Below are positions 28,498-39,484 of a DNA stretch of 64,000 nucleotides, piece by piece. A model generated the notes under the pieces. That model was not told the DNA's origin. It did not search any database and was given only the letters and a program-made list of their open reading frames with translations. Both the position numbers and the translations under genes were made by a program. This DNA is from Natronobacillus azotifigens. Its GTDB lineage: Bacteria > Bacillota > Bacilli > Bacillales > Amphibacillaceae. Within the stretch, counting starts at the first letter, position 1, and the number at the start of each line of letters is the position of its first letter. The DNA lies in the NCBI RefSeq assembly GCF_026805325.1, contig NZ_JAPRAT010000003.1, forward strand, positions 124,001-188,000. The letters run 5' to 3'.

Positions 28498-29499
28498 TTA
28501 TTCACCGGTAATACCAGTACTATCGACACTTTCTACGAAGTATCTTTGTAAAAAGAAGTAAACAATCAACAATGGTAAAATACTAATTACCGTACCTGCC
28601 ATTTTTATTCCTTCATTGATTCGGTTAGGACTTGCGTCAGTTACTGGATACATTTGTTCATAATTCGATTCAAATTGTTGTAACTGAATTAAGACTGTTG
28701 TTATATCGGTAGATGAACTTGTTAGATATAACGTTGTTAAATAGGTCTCATTCCAATACCATACAAATGAGAATAAAAACGACACGATAAACGCTGGAAC
28801 AGCCATCGGAACTGCAATTCGAAAGAAACTCACCAATTGATTAGCGCCATCAACTTCAGCTGCTTCATATAAAGACTTCGGTGTTTGGCGGAAAAACTGG
28901 TAAAAGATCAGGATAAAGATGGTACTATTTAACCCTTGACCTAGTAAGGCCGGAAAGGTAAATGCATTTAGAGACCCTGTCAAGCCAAGTTCACTGAACA
29001 ATCGATAGGTTGGCATCATTAAGATTTGCGGTGGGATAATGAAGCTAAAAATCATTAATCCAAACCAAAGCTTTTTCAAAGGAAACTCAAATCGAGAAAA
29101 ACCATAACCTACCAAGGACGAAACCACTACCTGAAGTACTGTTGGTGCAAACGCGATCATAAAACTTCCGGTTAGTGCTGCTCGTATATTCAGTACAGAA
29201 TATGCCTGTGAATAGTTATCCAGATACAGTGAAGATGGTATCCAATTAATTGCTTGATCAAGTAAGTCGTTTAAAGACTTCATACTGGTAATAAACATAA
29301 ACAGTACAGGGTATAGATAGACAAAACCAATCGATAAAAGTAAGGTATAGATCACTAGTTTTAGTAAGAAACCTTTCCGATCATTAAAGCCGAGAAGGAA
29401 TCGATTCATTTTCACTTTTATTAACCGGAATTTTTGACTAGCGGTTAATGAGTTGTTTCGCAAAACTCCTACAAAATTGTTTGCGTTTTTTACAGCCAT
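28498..29499 (-). CDS. ABC sugar permease (MalG/UgpE type), second pair
   Basis: This 333-residue membrane permease has an N-terminal basic extension of about 45 residues and six predicted spans. The ATPase-docking loop is EAAEVDGANQLVSFF. It lies 15 bp after its MalF-type partner and 51 bp before the binding-protein gene, so pair and binding protein form one transporter module. No ATPase gene is nearby. Confidence 0.88.
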   Translation of the reverse strand: MAVKNANNFVGVLRNNSLTASQKFRLIKVKMNRFLLGFNDRKGFLLKLVIYTLLLSIGFVYLYPVLFMFITSMKSLNDLLDQAINWIPSSLYLDNYSQAYSVLNIRAALTGSFMIAFAPTVLQVVVSSLVGYGFSRFEFPLKKLWFGLMIFSFIIPPQILMMPTYRLFSELGLTGSLNAFTFPALLGQGLNSTIFILIFYQFFRQTPKSLYEAAEVDGANQLVSFFRIAVPMAVPAFIVSFLFSFVWYWNETYLTTLYLTSSSTDITTVLIQLQQFESNYEQMYPVTDASPNRINEGIKMAGTVISILPLLIVYFFLQRYFVESVDSTGITGE

Positions 29500-29514
29500 A
29501 GATATCCTCCTCTC

Positions 29515-30375
29515 TTAAAATGCTCGCTTCGATTTCTTTTCACGAAAGGCTAAGAAAATAACGAGTAGCATGAGACCAATGATTACCGAATACATCCACG
29601 CCATTGCAGATGCAAACCCGTATCCACGTGTTGCGTTAAACATATTAACATAGATCAAATTGATGATCGGGTTTTGACCACTATTAGCTAATGCTACTAA
29701 CGTATACACCATATTAATGAGAATAATCGGTTTAATCGTTGGCAATGTTATTTTCCAAAAGCACTCCCAATTTGATCCACCATCAATTTTCGCTGCCTCG
29801 TAAAGACTTGGATTGATCTTTTGTAATACAGCTAGAAAAATTAGAATTTGAACACCGGAATACCATAGAATAGTAATAATCTGACTGAACAAATCACTAA
29901 TGGTTGTCGCGATCCACATTGGGAAGATTGATGTTAATATCCCGACAATGACATCTTGGTTTACCATCGGTATCGAAGTGGCCCCTTGTTCTAACAATTG
30001 ATCAATTACAGGACCACTTGCTACGATTACTGGTAAAAAGAAGACGGTTCGGAACGCACCCTTGAATTTCACCTCTTGATTCAAAAGCATAGCGATAATA
30101 AGCGCAAAGACAACAATTACTGGAACACGTAATAAAGTATCTAAAGCAAATCTAACTAACTCTTCAATGAAGAACATATCTTGTAACCACACATTTAGAT
30201 AATTATTAAAACCTACATATACAAATCGTAAACCGTGTGGTGTAATCCGCATATCATTTAAACTGAAGTAAAAGGATTGAATCATTGGCCATAATACTAG
30301 TAATAAAAATCCTATTATCCAAGGTAGGATAAATGTATAACCATATATTGTTTCTCTTTTTACTTTAAATTTCAT
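29515..30375 (-). CDS. ABC sugar permease (MalF/UgpA type), second pair
   Basis: This 286-residue permease has six predicted spans, starting YGYTFILPWIIGFLL, with the docking loop EAAKIDGGSNWECFW. Its start overlaps the stop of the glycosidase-like gene by four bases (ATGA type), indicating translational coupling. It partners with the next permease. Confidence 0.88.
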   Translation of the reverse strand: MKFKVKRETIYGYTFILPWIIGFLLLVLWPMIQSFYFSLNDMRITPHGLRFVYVGFNNYLNVWLQDMFFIEELVRFALDTLLRVPVIVVFALIIAMLLNQEVKFKGAFRTVFFLPVIVASGPVIDQLLEQGATSIPMVNQDVIVGILTSIFPMWIATTISDLFSQIITILWYSGVQILIFLAVLQKINPSLYEAAKIDGGSNWECFWKITLPTIKPIILINMVYTLVALANSGQNPIINLIYVNMFNATRGYGFASAMAWMYSVIIGLMLLVIFLAFREKKSKRAF

Positions 30376-32720
30376 TGGGTGTTCACCACCTTATAAGATA
30401 GCGCTTCAATTAAATGACCTTCCCTAGAGATCGGTTGTTCTTGATAGTTAACAAAAACTTCAACGCCATTATCATAGGTCACTTTCGTTACGCCACCTTG
30501 TCGATCATAACCGACAATGAAAGCCCCTGCTGTTTGATTATGAACCGCTTCGAGTTCACGGTAATACTCTTGAATCATCTCTTCATAACGCTCATATTGA
30601 GAACTATAGATATAAGATGAATTTGTATTAATTAAATCTGCTGGACTTTCGTGTGTAATCAAGAAAGATGGATTAAGTCCTTGCTCAACCAATTGCAAGA
30701 AAAATCGTTCTTGATTCGCCTGGAAGTTAGCATACTCGGCATACAATGGCATTATTCCACTTAAGGTTAATGCAATGAATGGAATATCTTCATCAACAAA
30801 TACGTAATCAGACGAACTGATTGGTAAGTCAATAATCGCTTCTGTTTGATTCCAAAGATACGAGAATGGTTGTTCTAGTAATAAATGAAAGTTCTCATTA
30901 TATTGTTGAATTAGTGGCTCGTAGTAATTCTTTGTCGTAATACGGTCAAATTCACGATTACCTTCACTATAAGAGAAGAGTTCATTTGATATACCACTAA
31001 TTAATAGATTCTCAATATCATTTCTTTCGTATTGATTAATCATCGTTTCCATAATGTTGACTGTTGATCTAGGGTGTAGCCAATTAAATTCTCGATAAAC
31101 ATTTCCATAGATTTCTTCTCTATGTGTTCTTCTGTTGTATTTTCTCATTAAACGATGTGTGGTGTTCCCCAACTCTTCCATGTTAATTCTTAAAGCATCA
31201 TGATAGAGAAATAGATCAACACCATTTGCTGCGACACCGTCAATTAGTTCATTGATATCCATTCCGTCTTGCAAGATGGATTCAGGATTAAAGGAACGTA
31301 TTGGTAAACCACCATAAGGTCCTTTATTATTCCAACCTTTGTAAATAGAAAGAATATTATTGGCGCCTTTTGCTTGAATATCAGTCAAGATATCATATGC
31401 CTGACTAAAAGTTGTCATTGGTACGTCTTTTTTGAAGATTAGACCTTGTTCAACTTCAGCCCCTAGCAAGTCTATCCGAACATTGAAGTCGTCTTCATTT
31501 ACCGTTATCAAATCGTTATCTAGTAGATAATCGCGATAGCTAGCAGCTAACCCCATGTAATTCGCGTTATCTTCTGTTACAAAATTGAAATGAACTTTAA
31601 TATCAAAATCATTTAAATTTCTTTGGCGTACAACCATTGTCCCGGTATCTCCACTAGTTGGTTGGCTGTACACTTGACGATAAATAAATTTAGTAGTGAT
31701 CCAGTTATAAGGAAGAATCGCGCCATTTGGATAAGCTTCAATTCTTGCACTATACTGTCCTTCTTCTACAATTCCTAAGAAACCAATCTCATTGTCCGTG
31801 TGTACCATTCCAAATACTGGTGCTAAAATATTTTCTGGATCATTAAAAGGATTTCTATTATTAAATAGTGATAGTACAAACGGGTCATCAAGACCAGTAT
31901 TGGCACCATAAATCATTACTGAATATGGTTGTCTAAACTTACCATCTTTATCATCTAAATGAATAAGCGCTCCAGATCCATCAGGGATAAACATATACCC
32001 ATCTCGTTCACCCAAAAGTGTGTGTCCCATGAACGGATAAACATAGAAACTACCCACTTTATATGTGTCACTATCTTCAACAATAGAATCTTTCGGTATA
32101 TCAACAGTAATTCCTTGTTCAGTTAACGTTACATGTAAATCAAAGCCAATTTCTAATTCTGCATACATGATACTCGCTACGAAACCGTCATCTGTTTTCG
32201 TTACCTCTTTCGTATGCTCTTCCGAATACATGTCTGCACGAGAAGTAACTAGGTTTCTACCCGTAATGTACTCTAAAACAACTCCTGATTGCATGAAATT
32301 CGTCCATGATTGATTACCACCAATCGGATCTTCCACTGTCGAGTACATTAGTGCTCCGGTATTTTTATCTCGCAAAATAAGTGATAAATTTTCTTCTTTT
32401 AAATACATCTCCAATTGATCGTTCTCATGAAAGAAAACATGATCTCTAATTTCTTCTTGCGTTTGATCGATGAACATCGGAAGATCCTCTAATTCTTCTA
32501 ACTCATCTTCATCGATTTCTACCATATCAGGTTCATCTTCGATTGGTGGTAAGCCATCATCTGTTTCGTCGTCTTCATCCTCACCAGGAAGATCAACCGG
32601 AGGTACACCAGGATCTGAGATATCAAGGTCCCCATCATCTTGACTGAAAGATACGTAGACAAAACCACCGATAATAGCTATGAATAGGACGAGTTTGATA
32701 ACGGTCTTTATTTTAACCAT
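30372..32720 (-). CDS. Membrane-anchored glycosidase-like protein (DUF5696-type)
   Basis: This protein of about 782 residues has one N-terminal membrane segment (VIKLVLFIAIIGGFVYVSF), then a very acidic linker of about 40 residues, so most of it lies outside the cell. A beta-sandwich region with YMFIPDGSGALIHL resembles the sandwich preceding some glycosidase barrels. A barrel-like region follows (SIYKGWNNKGPYGG, GVDLFLYHDALRIN). I believe this is the DUF5696 type, linked to sugar ABC loci; activity is undemonstrated to my knowledge. ATG at 32720 overlaps the previous gene by eight bases; a TTG at 32726 and an ATG at 32744 are alternatives. It may trim or sense the glycan at the surface. Confidence 0.7.
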   Translation of the reverse strand: MVKIKTVIKLVLFIAIIGGFVYVSFSQDDGDLDISDPGVPPVDLPGEDEDDETDDGLPPIEDEPDMVEIDEDELEELEDLPMFIDQTQEEIRDHVFFHENDQLEMYLKEENLSLILRDKNTGALMYSTVEDPIGGNQSWTNFMQSGVVLEYITGRNLVTSRADMYSEEHTKEVTKTDDGFVASIMYAELEIGFDLHVTLTEQGITVDIPKDSIVEDSDTYKVGSFYVYPFMGHTLLGERDGYMFIPDGSGALIHLDDKDGKFRQPYSVMIYGANTGLDDPFVLSLFNNRNPFNDPENILAPVFGMVHTDNEIGFLGIVEEGQYSARIEAYPNGAILPYNWITTKFIYRQVYSQPTSGDTGTMVVRQRNLNDFDIKVHFNFVTEDNANYMGLAASYRDYLLDNDLITVNEDDFNVRIDLLGAEVEQGLIFKKDVPMTTFSQAYDILTDIQAKGANNILSIYKGWNNKGPYGGLPIRSFNPESILQDGMDINELIDGVAANGVDLFLYHDALRINMEELGNTTHRLMRKYNRRTHREEIYGNVYREFNWLHPRSTVNIMETMINQYERNDIENLLISGISNELFSYSEGNREFDRITTKNYYEPLIQQYNENFHLLLEQPFSYLWNQTEAIIDLPISSSDYVFVDEDIPFIALTLSGIMPLYAEYANFQANQERFFLQLVEQGLNPSFLITHESPADLINTNSSYIYSSQYERYEEMIQEYYRELEAVHNQTAGAFIVGYDRQGGVTKVTYDNGVEVFVNYQEQPISREGHLIEALSYKVVNTQ

Positions 32721-34755
32721 TCCCAATGCGATACACCCCCTCATTCACAACAGCAACTACAAATTGAATCATCTGCACGATCAATACGTAAACGATAAAG
32801 ATAAACAATACTGTAATTAAAATCATGAATAATGTTAAGAAAATAATTTTAAATGTTTCTCTCACTGTGTAATCATTGATCTCTTTAATCATGATAAAGA
32901 TCAATATCGCTACCCAAGCGTAAATAATAGTATTAGCTAGTTGTAATAAATACGCCTCATTATACGTTAAGAAATTGCTGATAAAGACAAGAAACGGTTT
33001 AACGATAAAATAGGGAGCAAATGAGTAAATGAAGCCAATATAGATATGACGGAATTTACCTTCTCCTTCATTAATTGTACAAATTAGATAGTTGGATACA
33101 ATGACTAAAGCAAAAACACTAAAGAACATTGCTATATCTGTGCCTAAAGTATACTGACCATCTCTCACATATAAGAAAATAAATCCTGAGAAATATTTTT
33201 CTGCTATAAAGATGGCAAACAGAATGAATAACCAAAAACTAGCAGATAACATACTTCCTTTATTTTCATACTGTATACTATAGTACGTATTTAGTGGGTG
33301 TTTAATAATGTTCTTAATAAATGCTATATCATGAATAAGCTTTAGATTGTACTTTTCATTCGCTTTACTACTAAAGCGTTTCCAATAAGCTTTCTTACGT
33401 TCTACGATTTTCACTACTTTTAGTAGTACTAGAAATCCAACAATGATAAACAATACAGAAATTATATTTTCACGCATCCATACGTTACGAACTTCCCAAA
33501 AAGCATCAGAATATCCATCTCTGTATTTTGCCTGTCGAAATGAGGCTAAAGCCTCATCATAATCTTCTTCTCTAAAGTAAGCTTCTCCTATACCAAGGTA
33601 AGCAAAATCAAACAAACTGTTCAATCGAATTACTTCTTCCCAAGGTTCCTTACTCGCTTCATAATCCCCATCTTGATATAACTCTAAAGATTGGTGAACT
33701 AGTTCGGCAAACTCAGTTTTTTGGAAGACTTGAATTTGGTTTCGATCACGATCAAGTGCATACAAACGATCTTGCCCATCTGTTGCAATGGCTGCTAGAC
33801 GGCGAAATAAACCAACTCGTTGACGTCCATCATCTTGACCTCCAAATACAAAAAGTAAATTCCCTTCACTTGTATATTCATAGATAAACCCTCGTTCACT
33901 CGCAACAAAGATGTTATCAAGAGAACCTATCTCAACAGATGTAAGAAAGTTATCCGCAACTCTTGTATCCAAAATGTTTTGTCCAGCTACATTTAATTTT
34001 CGAATTGCTTCTACATTTTCACCTTGAGAAACCGAGTAAACAAGACCTCGCTCATCAATATTTAAGTTAGTCGCCGTTGACGGAACAATGTCAATCATTC
34101 GACTTAATTGTTCTTCGGTAAAGATTGCTCGACGAAACCTTGTCATTAATGTTACCGATGTTGCATTTGGAGCAAAGTACCCAAGGAATTGCCCTGTGTT
34201 TGCATTAATCTGAATGATTCCGTTCGGATTACCACGTGAAATAATATAGATGTTATCCCTTCGGTCAACGGCAACTTTTTCTGGAATAAAGTTTGCATTT
34301 TCTCCAAATAAAATACTATCTGGTTTTCCAAATTCTTGTAACAACTCACCTTCTAAACTGTAAACAAATATTCGCATGGCTAGTTCGTCTGCTACATAGA
34401 TCTTATCGTCATGAGAAAGGAACAATCCTGTTGGTTTTGTTAGATCATCTTCCCCAATTGTTCGAATGAAATTTCCGTCTCTATCACCTACTAAGATGCG
34501 ACGATTACCGGTATCAGCAATATAGATATTACCGTCACTACCAATTTTTATGTCTTCTGCTTGTAAGAATAATTCATCATCAAACCTTACAATCGTATCT
34601 GTAACTGTATAAGCCGTCTGGGTTTCTACGTATCTACCATAGCCGTCTTCTGTAAAGGTTCGATACGCAGTATTTGCTTCTATCACATTCAGATTCGATC
34701 CAAAAAAGATAATCGAAGCTGTAATGATTAGAAGTAACTTATTTATTCTTTTCAT
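32713..34755 (-). CDS. NHL-propeller / TPR / Yip1-domain membrane protein
   Basis: This 680-residue protein has a signal peptide (1-27). An NHL-type beta-propeller follows (about 40-355), with repeats such as IKIGSDGNIYIADTGNRRI and FLSHDDKIYVADE. A short TPR stretch (about 365-420, YLGIGEAYFREEDYDEALASF) and a membrane span near 430-450 come next, then a Yip1-like domain with about five spans (480-675). The propeller and TPR should face outward. Its function is unknown; position between the two permease pairs suggests a scaffold or sensor that docks the binding proteins or the glycosidase-like protein. Confidence 0.75.
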   Translation of the reverse strand: MKRINKLLLIITASIIFFGSNLNVIEANTAYRTFTEDGYGRYVETQTAYTVTDTIVRFDDELFLQAEDIKIGSDGNIYIADTGNRRILVGDRDGNFIRTIGEDDLTKPTGLFLSHDDKIYVADELAMRIFVYSLEGELLQEFGKPDSILFGENANFIPEKVAVDRRDNIYIISRGNPNGIIQINANTGQFLGYFAPNATSVTLMTRFRRAIFTEEQLSRMIDIVPSTATNLNIDERGLVYSVSQGENVEAIRKLNVAGQNILDTRVADNFLTSVEIGSLDNIFVASERGFIYEYTSEGNLLFVFGGQDDGRQRVGLFRRLAAIATDGQDRLYALDRDRNQIQVFQKTEFAELVHQSLELYQDGDYEASKEPWEEVIRLNSLFDFAYLGIGEAYFREEDYDEALASFRQAKYRDGYSDAFWEVRNVWMRENIISVLFIIVGFLVLLKVVKIVERKKAYWKRFSSKANEKYNLKLIHDIAFIKNIIKHPLNTYYSIQYENKGSMLSASFWLFILFAIFIAEKYFSGFIFLYVRDGQYTLGTDIAMFFSVFALVIVSNYLICTINEGEGKFRHIYIGFIYSFAPYFIVKPFLVFISNFLTYNEAYLLQLANTIIYAWVAILIFIMIKEINDYTVRETFKIIFLTLFMILITVLFIFIVYVLIVQMIQFVVAVVNEGVYRIGNG

Positions 34756-34763
34756 GATTCCAC

Positions 34764-35633
34764 CTACTTTAATCCCGAGTGTGCCATCGTATTCATTACT
34801 TTACTCTGTAAGATAATGAAAAGAATTAAATTTGGAACGAACATGATTAAGGAAGCGACGGCAGCCATTCCTTGACCAACTACTACATTTGTTTGTGCTG
34901 CTAGTGTGTTCATGAAAAATGCAAGTGTTCGCATGTTTTCACTTGTTGTATAAAGTGTTGATGTTTCGAGATCATTCCATACTAATTGAAACGCTAGTAT
35001 CGCAGCTGTTGCAATTGCCGGTTTAATTAGTGGAAGGATAATCGTCCAGTAAATTTTTAGATCATTTGCTCCATCGATAACCGCTGCTTCGATCAATGAA
35101 TCTGGAATCTGATCCATGAACTGCTTTACCAAAAATAATCCAACTGGCATAGCTACGAGCGGTAAAATATGAGCAAAGAATGTATCCTCAATTCCGATTG
35201 CCGATACTGTTAAAAATCGTGGAATCATTACTGCAATTGGAACAAACATTAATGCAACATTATTTATTTCTAATAAAACACGCTTTGCTTTGAATTGTTT
35301 TTTTGAAAGTGCGTATCCTGCCATTGTTGATAGAAGGATAGATAAAAACACAACAACAATTGTTACGAATATACTATTAAATAAGTATCGACTCATCGGA
35401 ATCCCAGATGCTTCAGCTAATTGAAATAAATTTTCAAAGTTTTCAAGCGTTGGGTTTTGCACAAAGAACCTTGGCGGGAATGCATATAACTCATCCAAAG
35501 GCTTAAATGCATGATTGAAAATAAAAACAATTGGCAAAGCCATAAAAACGGAAAATGGTATGAGAAAAAGGTAAAATTTTATTTGACTTCGATGAAATTT
35601 TTTCGGGTTTATCCCACTACTTTTAAAAGCCAT
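34764..35633 (-). CDS. ABC sugar permease (UgpE/MalG type), first pair
   Basis: This 289-residue permease has six predicted spans and the docking loop [15 protein letters not shown]. It lies 15 bp after its partner and eight bp before the propeller protein gene, within one transcript. GGAAGG precedes the ATG. Together with the upstream permease and the CBM-type binding protein it makes the first transporter module of the operon. Confidence 0.88.
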   Translation of the reverse strand: MAFKSSGINPKKFHRSQIKFYLFLIPFSVFMALPIVFIFNHAFKPLDELYAFPPRFFVQNPTLENFENLFQLAEASGIPMSRYLFNSIFVTIVVVFLSILLSTMAGYALSKKQFKAKRVLLEINNVALMFVPIAVMIPRFLTVSAIGIEDTFFAHILPLVAMPVGLFLVKQFMDQIPDSLIEAAVIDGANDLKIYWTIILPLIKPAIATAAILAFQLVWNDLETSTLYTTSENMRTLAFFMNTLAAQTNVVVGQGMAAVASLIMFVPNLILFIILQSKVMNTMAHSGLK

Positions 35634-35648
35634 CTCATCCTTCCTTTC

Positions 35649-36530
35649 TTAAGTTTCACTAAACAGCTTCTTCGAAATATAAGAGAAGAGATATATGATG
35701 AGTAGCAACACTACTGATAATGCCGCTGCATATCCCATTTCAAATCGAATAAAACCATAATCCTCTACGTGGTTAACCATCAATTGACCTGCATAGGATG
35801 GTGTTGGATTCGCACCGGTAAGTTGTACTCCGATTGCTCCGGCTGCGAATGTACTAACAATAGACATTACAGCTCCAAACAACATCTGTGGTTTCATTGA
35901 TGGAATCGTAATATAGATTAACTCTTGGAATCTATTCTTAATACCATCAATTGCTCCAGCTTCATAGAGTGTTTCGTCAACGTTTAACACACCCGACATC
36001 ATTGCGAGGAAACCGACGCCCATACTACTCCACAATGCAACGATAATCATAATCAAGAGAATAAATCTTGTATCTTGTAACCATACGACAGGCTCGCTAA
36101 TGAAACCTAACTGCATGAAGATACTGTTTACATAGCCTGCTTGGTTACCACTAAACATCACTCGCCACACAACCGCCATGGCAATACCTGCTGTCATTGA
36201 TGGCGAATAGAAAATCAAAGCAAAAATCGTTCTTGGTCCTCGAGTTAACTGAGCTAACGTCCAGGCCAGCAGGAAGGCCAAAATGTACCCTCCTGGACCA
36301 ACAATTACTGCAAACAGTATTGTATTTGGTAATACGTACTGCATAAAGATCTCATCTTGTGTTAAAAGATTGATATAGTTTAGAAAACCAACAAAATCCG
36401 GTGATTCAATCGTGTTGAAGTTTGTAAATGACAAGGAAATTGCCATCAAAACCGGAACGATGATAAAAAGCGTAAACAATAGGATATACGGTAGTAAAAA
36501 AAGATACGGATTCTTTTTATCTGAGTTCAT
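35649..36530 (-). CDS. ABC sugar permease (UgpA/MalF type), first pair
   Basis: This 293-residue permease has six predicted spans, beginning [15 protein letters not shown], with the docking loop [21 protein letters not shown] lies nine bases before the ATG, and the gene starts 14 bp after the large binding-protein gene. It is the partner of the next permease. Confidence 0.88.
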   Translation of the reverse strand: MNSDKKNPYLFLLPYILLFTLFIIVPVLMAISLSFTNFNTIESPDFVGFLNYINLLTQDEIFMQYVLPNTILFAVIVGPGGYILAFLLAWTLAQLTRGPRTIFALIFYSPSMTAGIAMAVVWRVMFSGNQAGYVNSIFMQLGFISEPVVWLQDTRFILLIMIIVALWSSMGVGFLAMMSGVLNVDETLYEAGAIDGIKNRFQELIYITIPSMKPQMLFGAVMSIVSTFAAGAIGVQLTGANPTPSYAGQLMVNHVEDYGFIRFEMGYAAALSVVLLLIIYLFSYISKKLFSET

Positions 36531-36544
36531 AGCCTAGTCCTCCG

Positions 36545-39484
36545 TTATTCTTCAAAATTATATTCTGGATTTGGATATGGCTCAATAATCTCACCATTTC
36601 GCATAAATCCAAACTCCTCAAGCTTACGGTCTGTTTCACGATTGACACGTTTACTTGCTAAGTCAATTGCAGTTCGTAAGTTCTCTCCATCCAACACAAT
36701 CGCATTATATGCGTTACTCAACTCGCGTTCGAGCATGTAGCTACCTGGTACACGTGGTACTTCAGCAATCCATTCAGATTGTTCAAGAATCACATTTTTA
36801 TGACTATTCAACCATGGTAATTCGTTATAAGCTTCTAAGTTTGCTGTGTTCCACATATATTCACGACCGTAAGTTGTTTGCAGAATGTTTCCGAACGCGA
36901 CTTGAACTTCCGTACTAGACCACCATTTCATGAACTCCCATGATTCCTCTGTCTTCTCTGTATCGCTAAACATGATATTACTTTCTGCACCTCCGGTAGA
37001 CCACCTTTCAACTTCGCCAGCTTCATTTTCAACACCTGGAACTAAGGCGATATCCCAAGAGTTTGCGATCTCAGGAGCGGCATTAAGAATCAGATTATAC
37101 ATATAGTAATCTGAAATTCCGATTGGTAACGAACCATCCCGAAATTGTTGGTAGAAACTTGGAACATCATACGGAACATTATAAATCGTAAATAAATCTG
37201 TTAATGTTCTCATACCGTCAATTGTTGCATTGTCATTTAACATAGTTCGATGAATGTTCTCTCCATATAACTGGCCGCCACTCTGATAAATTAATGGCAT
37301 TGTACCCGCAAAGATTTTCATACCTGGCATACCTGCAGTCGGATAGAAAAAGTTCATCCCAAGTCGCTGCAACTCTGGTAGATACGTTCGAACTTCATCG
37401 ATTGTATTTGGAACTTCAAGTCCAAGGTTTTCTAAAATATCTTCACGATAGAACATAATCCAGAAGTTCATTGTATCAGGAAAAGCGTAAACACCATTTT
37501 GTACAGTTCCTGGAACTAACATGCCTGGCGCAAAATTTTGTGCTGTTTCTTCGTAATCATCAAACGCTGATAAATCTTGTAACGCGCCACGAATAGCAAT
37601 TTCAAACGGTAATGCATAGTTAACACCTAATGCAACGTCTGGCGCTTCATCCGCTGCGTTTGCTAAGATCAATTTGTTTTGATCAGGCATAAGCGACAAA
37701 TCAACATTGATTCCGGTTTGTGCAGTAAAATCTTCATCAATAAGTCGTTGCATGATTTCTACATATTGACGAGGTCTATTTACCCAGACTTGTAAGTTTT
37801 CTTCATTAACGTTACTTGTTGCATAATCTTGAGCGCCAAATGACCTTAGTAATCGCACAGTGCGCGCCCATGTTCTTTGCAAGAAATTCGCTGTACTAGG
37901 AATATCCTGCTCGCTTTGATAGAAGTAAAACCTATCAATAGCTACTCCATTGTCATTAATGTCTTGTAGTAAGTTACCTAAGTATGCAGTAACAGAGTTG
38001 GTGCCTGTTGAAAGCTCGTTCTTTCTACGCGCTAATCGATTTGGTTGGTCTGCCAAACTACGCAATTGTTGCTCGGCAATGGTAAGCCCTGAAAAAGCAC
38101 CAACTTCATTACGATTCGGATTAAACGCTTTCATAGATTCATAAATATCTTCCATCTCATCTGCCCATGAGATTAGTAAATCAATTACTCCTGGAATATA
38201 TCTCTCCACATCGATATCTCTGTGACGATCAACATCTGGACCAACCAAATTGGTCAACTCCAATGATAATGTTTGGACCTCCGTGATCAAACGTTCAATT
38301 TGTTCAATTGCTTCTTTAACTGGCTCTATTGTTATTTGATAGCTAATCGTGTTTGTTCCTGCTTCCAGATAAATCGGAATTTTTTCTCCAGCATCATCGA
38401 TAAATGTATGATGTTCAAAACTGGAAACATACGGGAATGGATGGTTATTAAATGACTCGAAAGGTATTTCATCGTTAATTTTAATGTTCATAAAGACTGG
38501 AAAATCCGCTTTTGCTCTTTGTTGATAGTGTAGACCTAAATAATAATAACCTGCTTCTTCAACCTCTACCTCGTACATAATTTTGTGTCCAGGATATCGG
38601 AAAGAATCACGATCAATGTGATTAAGAACACGATTTTCTGGATTATATGGGATTAAATCCACGTTATAAGACGCATTCGCTCGTATAGAAGAGTTATTTC
38701 TGTACACCAATTCATTTGCAGCCTCTACTTCAATAAATTGATTACCTGATACTTGTAAGGACTCATGTTGCGGAAAGCTTATTGGAGGAGCAAGTTCAAT
38801 TGTCCGTATAAGTAAGTTCCCTTCCGTAATCGTCAGTTCAATTTCGTTTTCCCCTTGTTCTAATTCAACTAATAGGGGGACGCTATCTCGATAGCTTGAA
38901 TCAATAATATATTTCGTTTGCCATGTATCAACTTTTAATGGTTGGGGGATAACCTCATTGCCAAATTTATCAATTTGGATCTCATCTGGATTTTCCCATA
39001 GACTTTCAAAAATTAAATTTCGCATTTCATAGAAAGGGAAACTACCATTCACCCGCATCTCTACTTGCGTTGGTAACACATTTTGACCATAAATTAGATA
39101 TTCATAACCAATTTGATAATAACCTGTTTCTGGTGCTTCTATTACAAAACTCACAACTTCATCTTGATCCGCATAAATGACTGTTTCTCCATCGTGTGTA
39201 CGGATTGCATCTGATTGCACGCCATTCATGTCTTCAATCCTCACAACATTCCCCGAGAAATGTTTGTCTTCTGTACCTCTAATGTAATTACTATACCGGT
39301 CAGTAAGAATGTTATCGTCTTCATCGACAAGATCATCTACGGTTAGTGATTCATCATATTCTACTTCAACAGAATCATCTGTCGTAGATTCTTCAGCTAG
39401 TATACTTACATTAAAAAAAGGTGAGACAATCAATAATAAGATCATAATTCCTAGTATGAACTTACTTAACTTAACAGGTAGCAT
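36545..39484 (-). CDS. Large solute-binding protein with two carbohydrate-binding-like modules
   Basis: This 979-residue exported protein is about twice the usual size for a binding protein. After a signal sequence (LSKFILGIMILLLIV) and an acidic stretch come two similar beta-rich modules. The second starts FIEVEAANELVYRNNS, and both contain aromatic strands (YYQIGYEYLIYG; YYYLGLHYQQ) and an end like LEAGTNTISYQ, as in CBM6/CBM35 modules. A helical linker (about 400-520) joins a C-terminal solute-binding domain (VDLSLMPDQNKLILANA, FREDILENLGLEVPNT). It has no lipobox. GGGGTG before ATG 39484 fixes the start. It is the first gene of the operon; the modules probably grip a polysaccharide while the C-terminal domain delivers a fragment. 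Confidence 0.78.
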   Translation of the reverse strand: MLPVKLSKFILGIMILLLIVSPFFNVSILAEESTTDDSVEVEYDESLTVDDLVDEDDNILTDRYSNYIRGTEDKHFSGNVVRIEDMNGVQSDAIRTHDGETVIYADQDEVVSFVIEAPETGYYQIGYEYLIYGQNVLPTQVEMRVNGSFPFYEMRNLIFESLWENPDEIQIDKFGNEVIPQPLKVDTWQTKYIIDSSYRDSVPLLVELEQGENEIELTITEGNLLIRTIELAPPISFPQHESLQVSGNQFIEVEAANELVYRNNSSIRANASYNVDLIPYNPENRVLNHIDRDSFRYPGHKIMYEVEVEEAGYYYLGLHYQQRAKADFPVFMNIKINDEIPFESFNNHPFPYVSSFEHHTFIDDAGEKIPIYLEAGTNTISYQITIEPVKEAIEQIERLITEVQTLSLELTNLVGPDVDRHRDIDVERYIPGVIDLLISWADEMEDIYESMKAFNPNRNEVGAFSGLTIAEQQLRSLADQPNRLARRKNELSTGTNSVTAYLGNLLQDINDNGVAIDRFYFYQSEQDIPSTANFLQRTWARTVRLLRSFGAQDYATSNVNEENLQVWVNRPRQYVEIMQRLIDEDFTAQTGINVDLSLMPDQNKLILANAADEAPDVALGVNYALPFEIAIRGALQDLSAFDDYEETAQNFAPGMLVPGTVQNGVYAFPDTMNFWIMFYREDILENLGLEVPNTIDEVRTYLPELQRLGMNFFYPTAGMPGMKIFAGTMPLIYQSGGQLYGENIHRTMLNDNATIDGMRTLTDLFTIYNVPYDVPSFYQQFRDGSLPIGISDYYMYNLILNAAPEIANSWDIALVPGVENEAGEVERWSTGGAESNIMFSDTEKTEESWEFMKWWSSTEVQVAFGNILQTTYGREYMWNTANLEAYNELPWLNSHKNVILEQSEWIAEVPRVPGSYMLERELSNAYNAIVLDGENLRTAIDLASKRVNRETDRKLEEFGFMRNGEIIEPYPNPEYNFEE

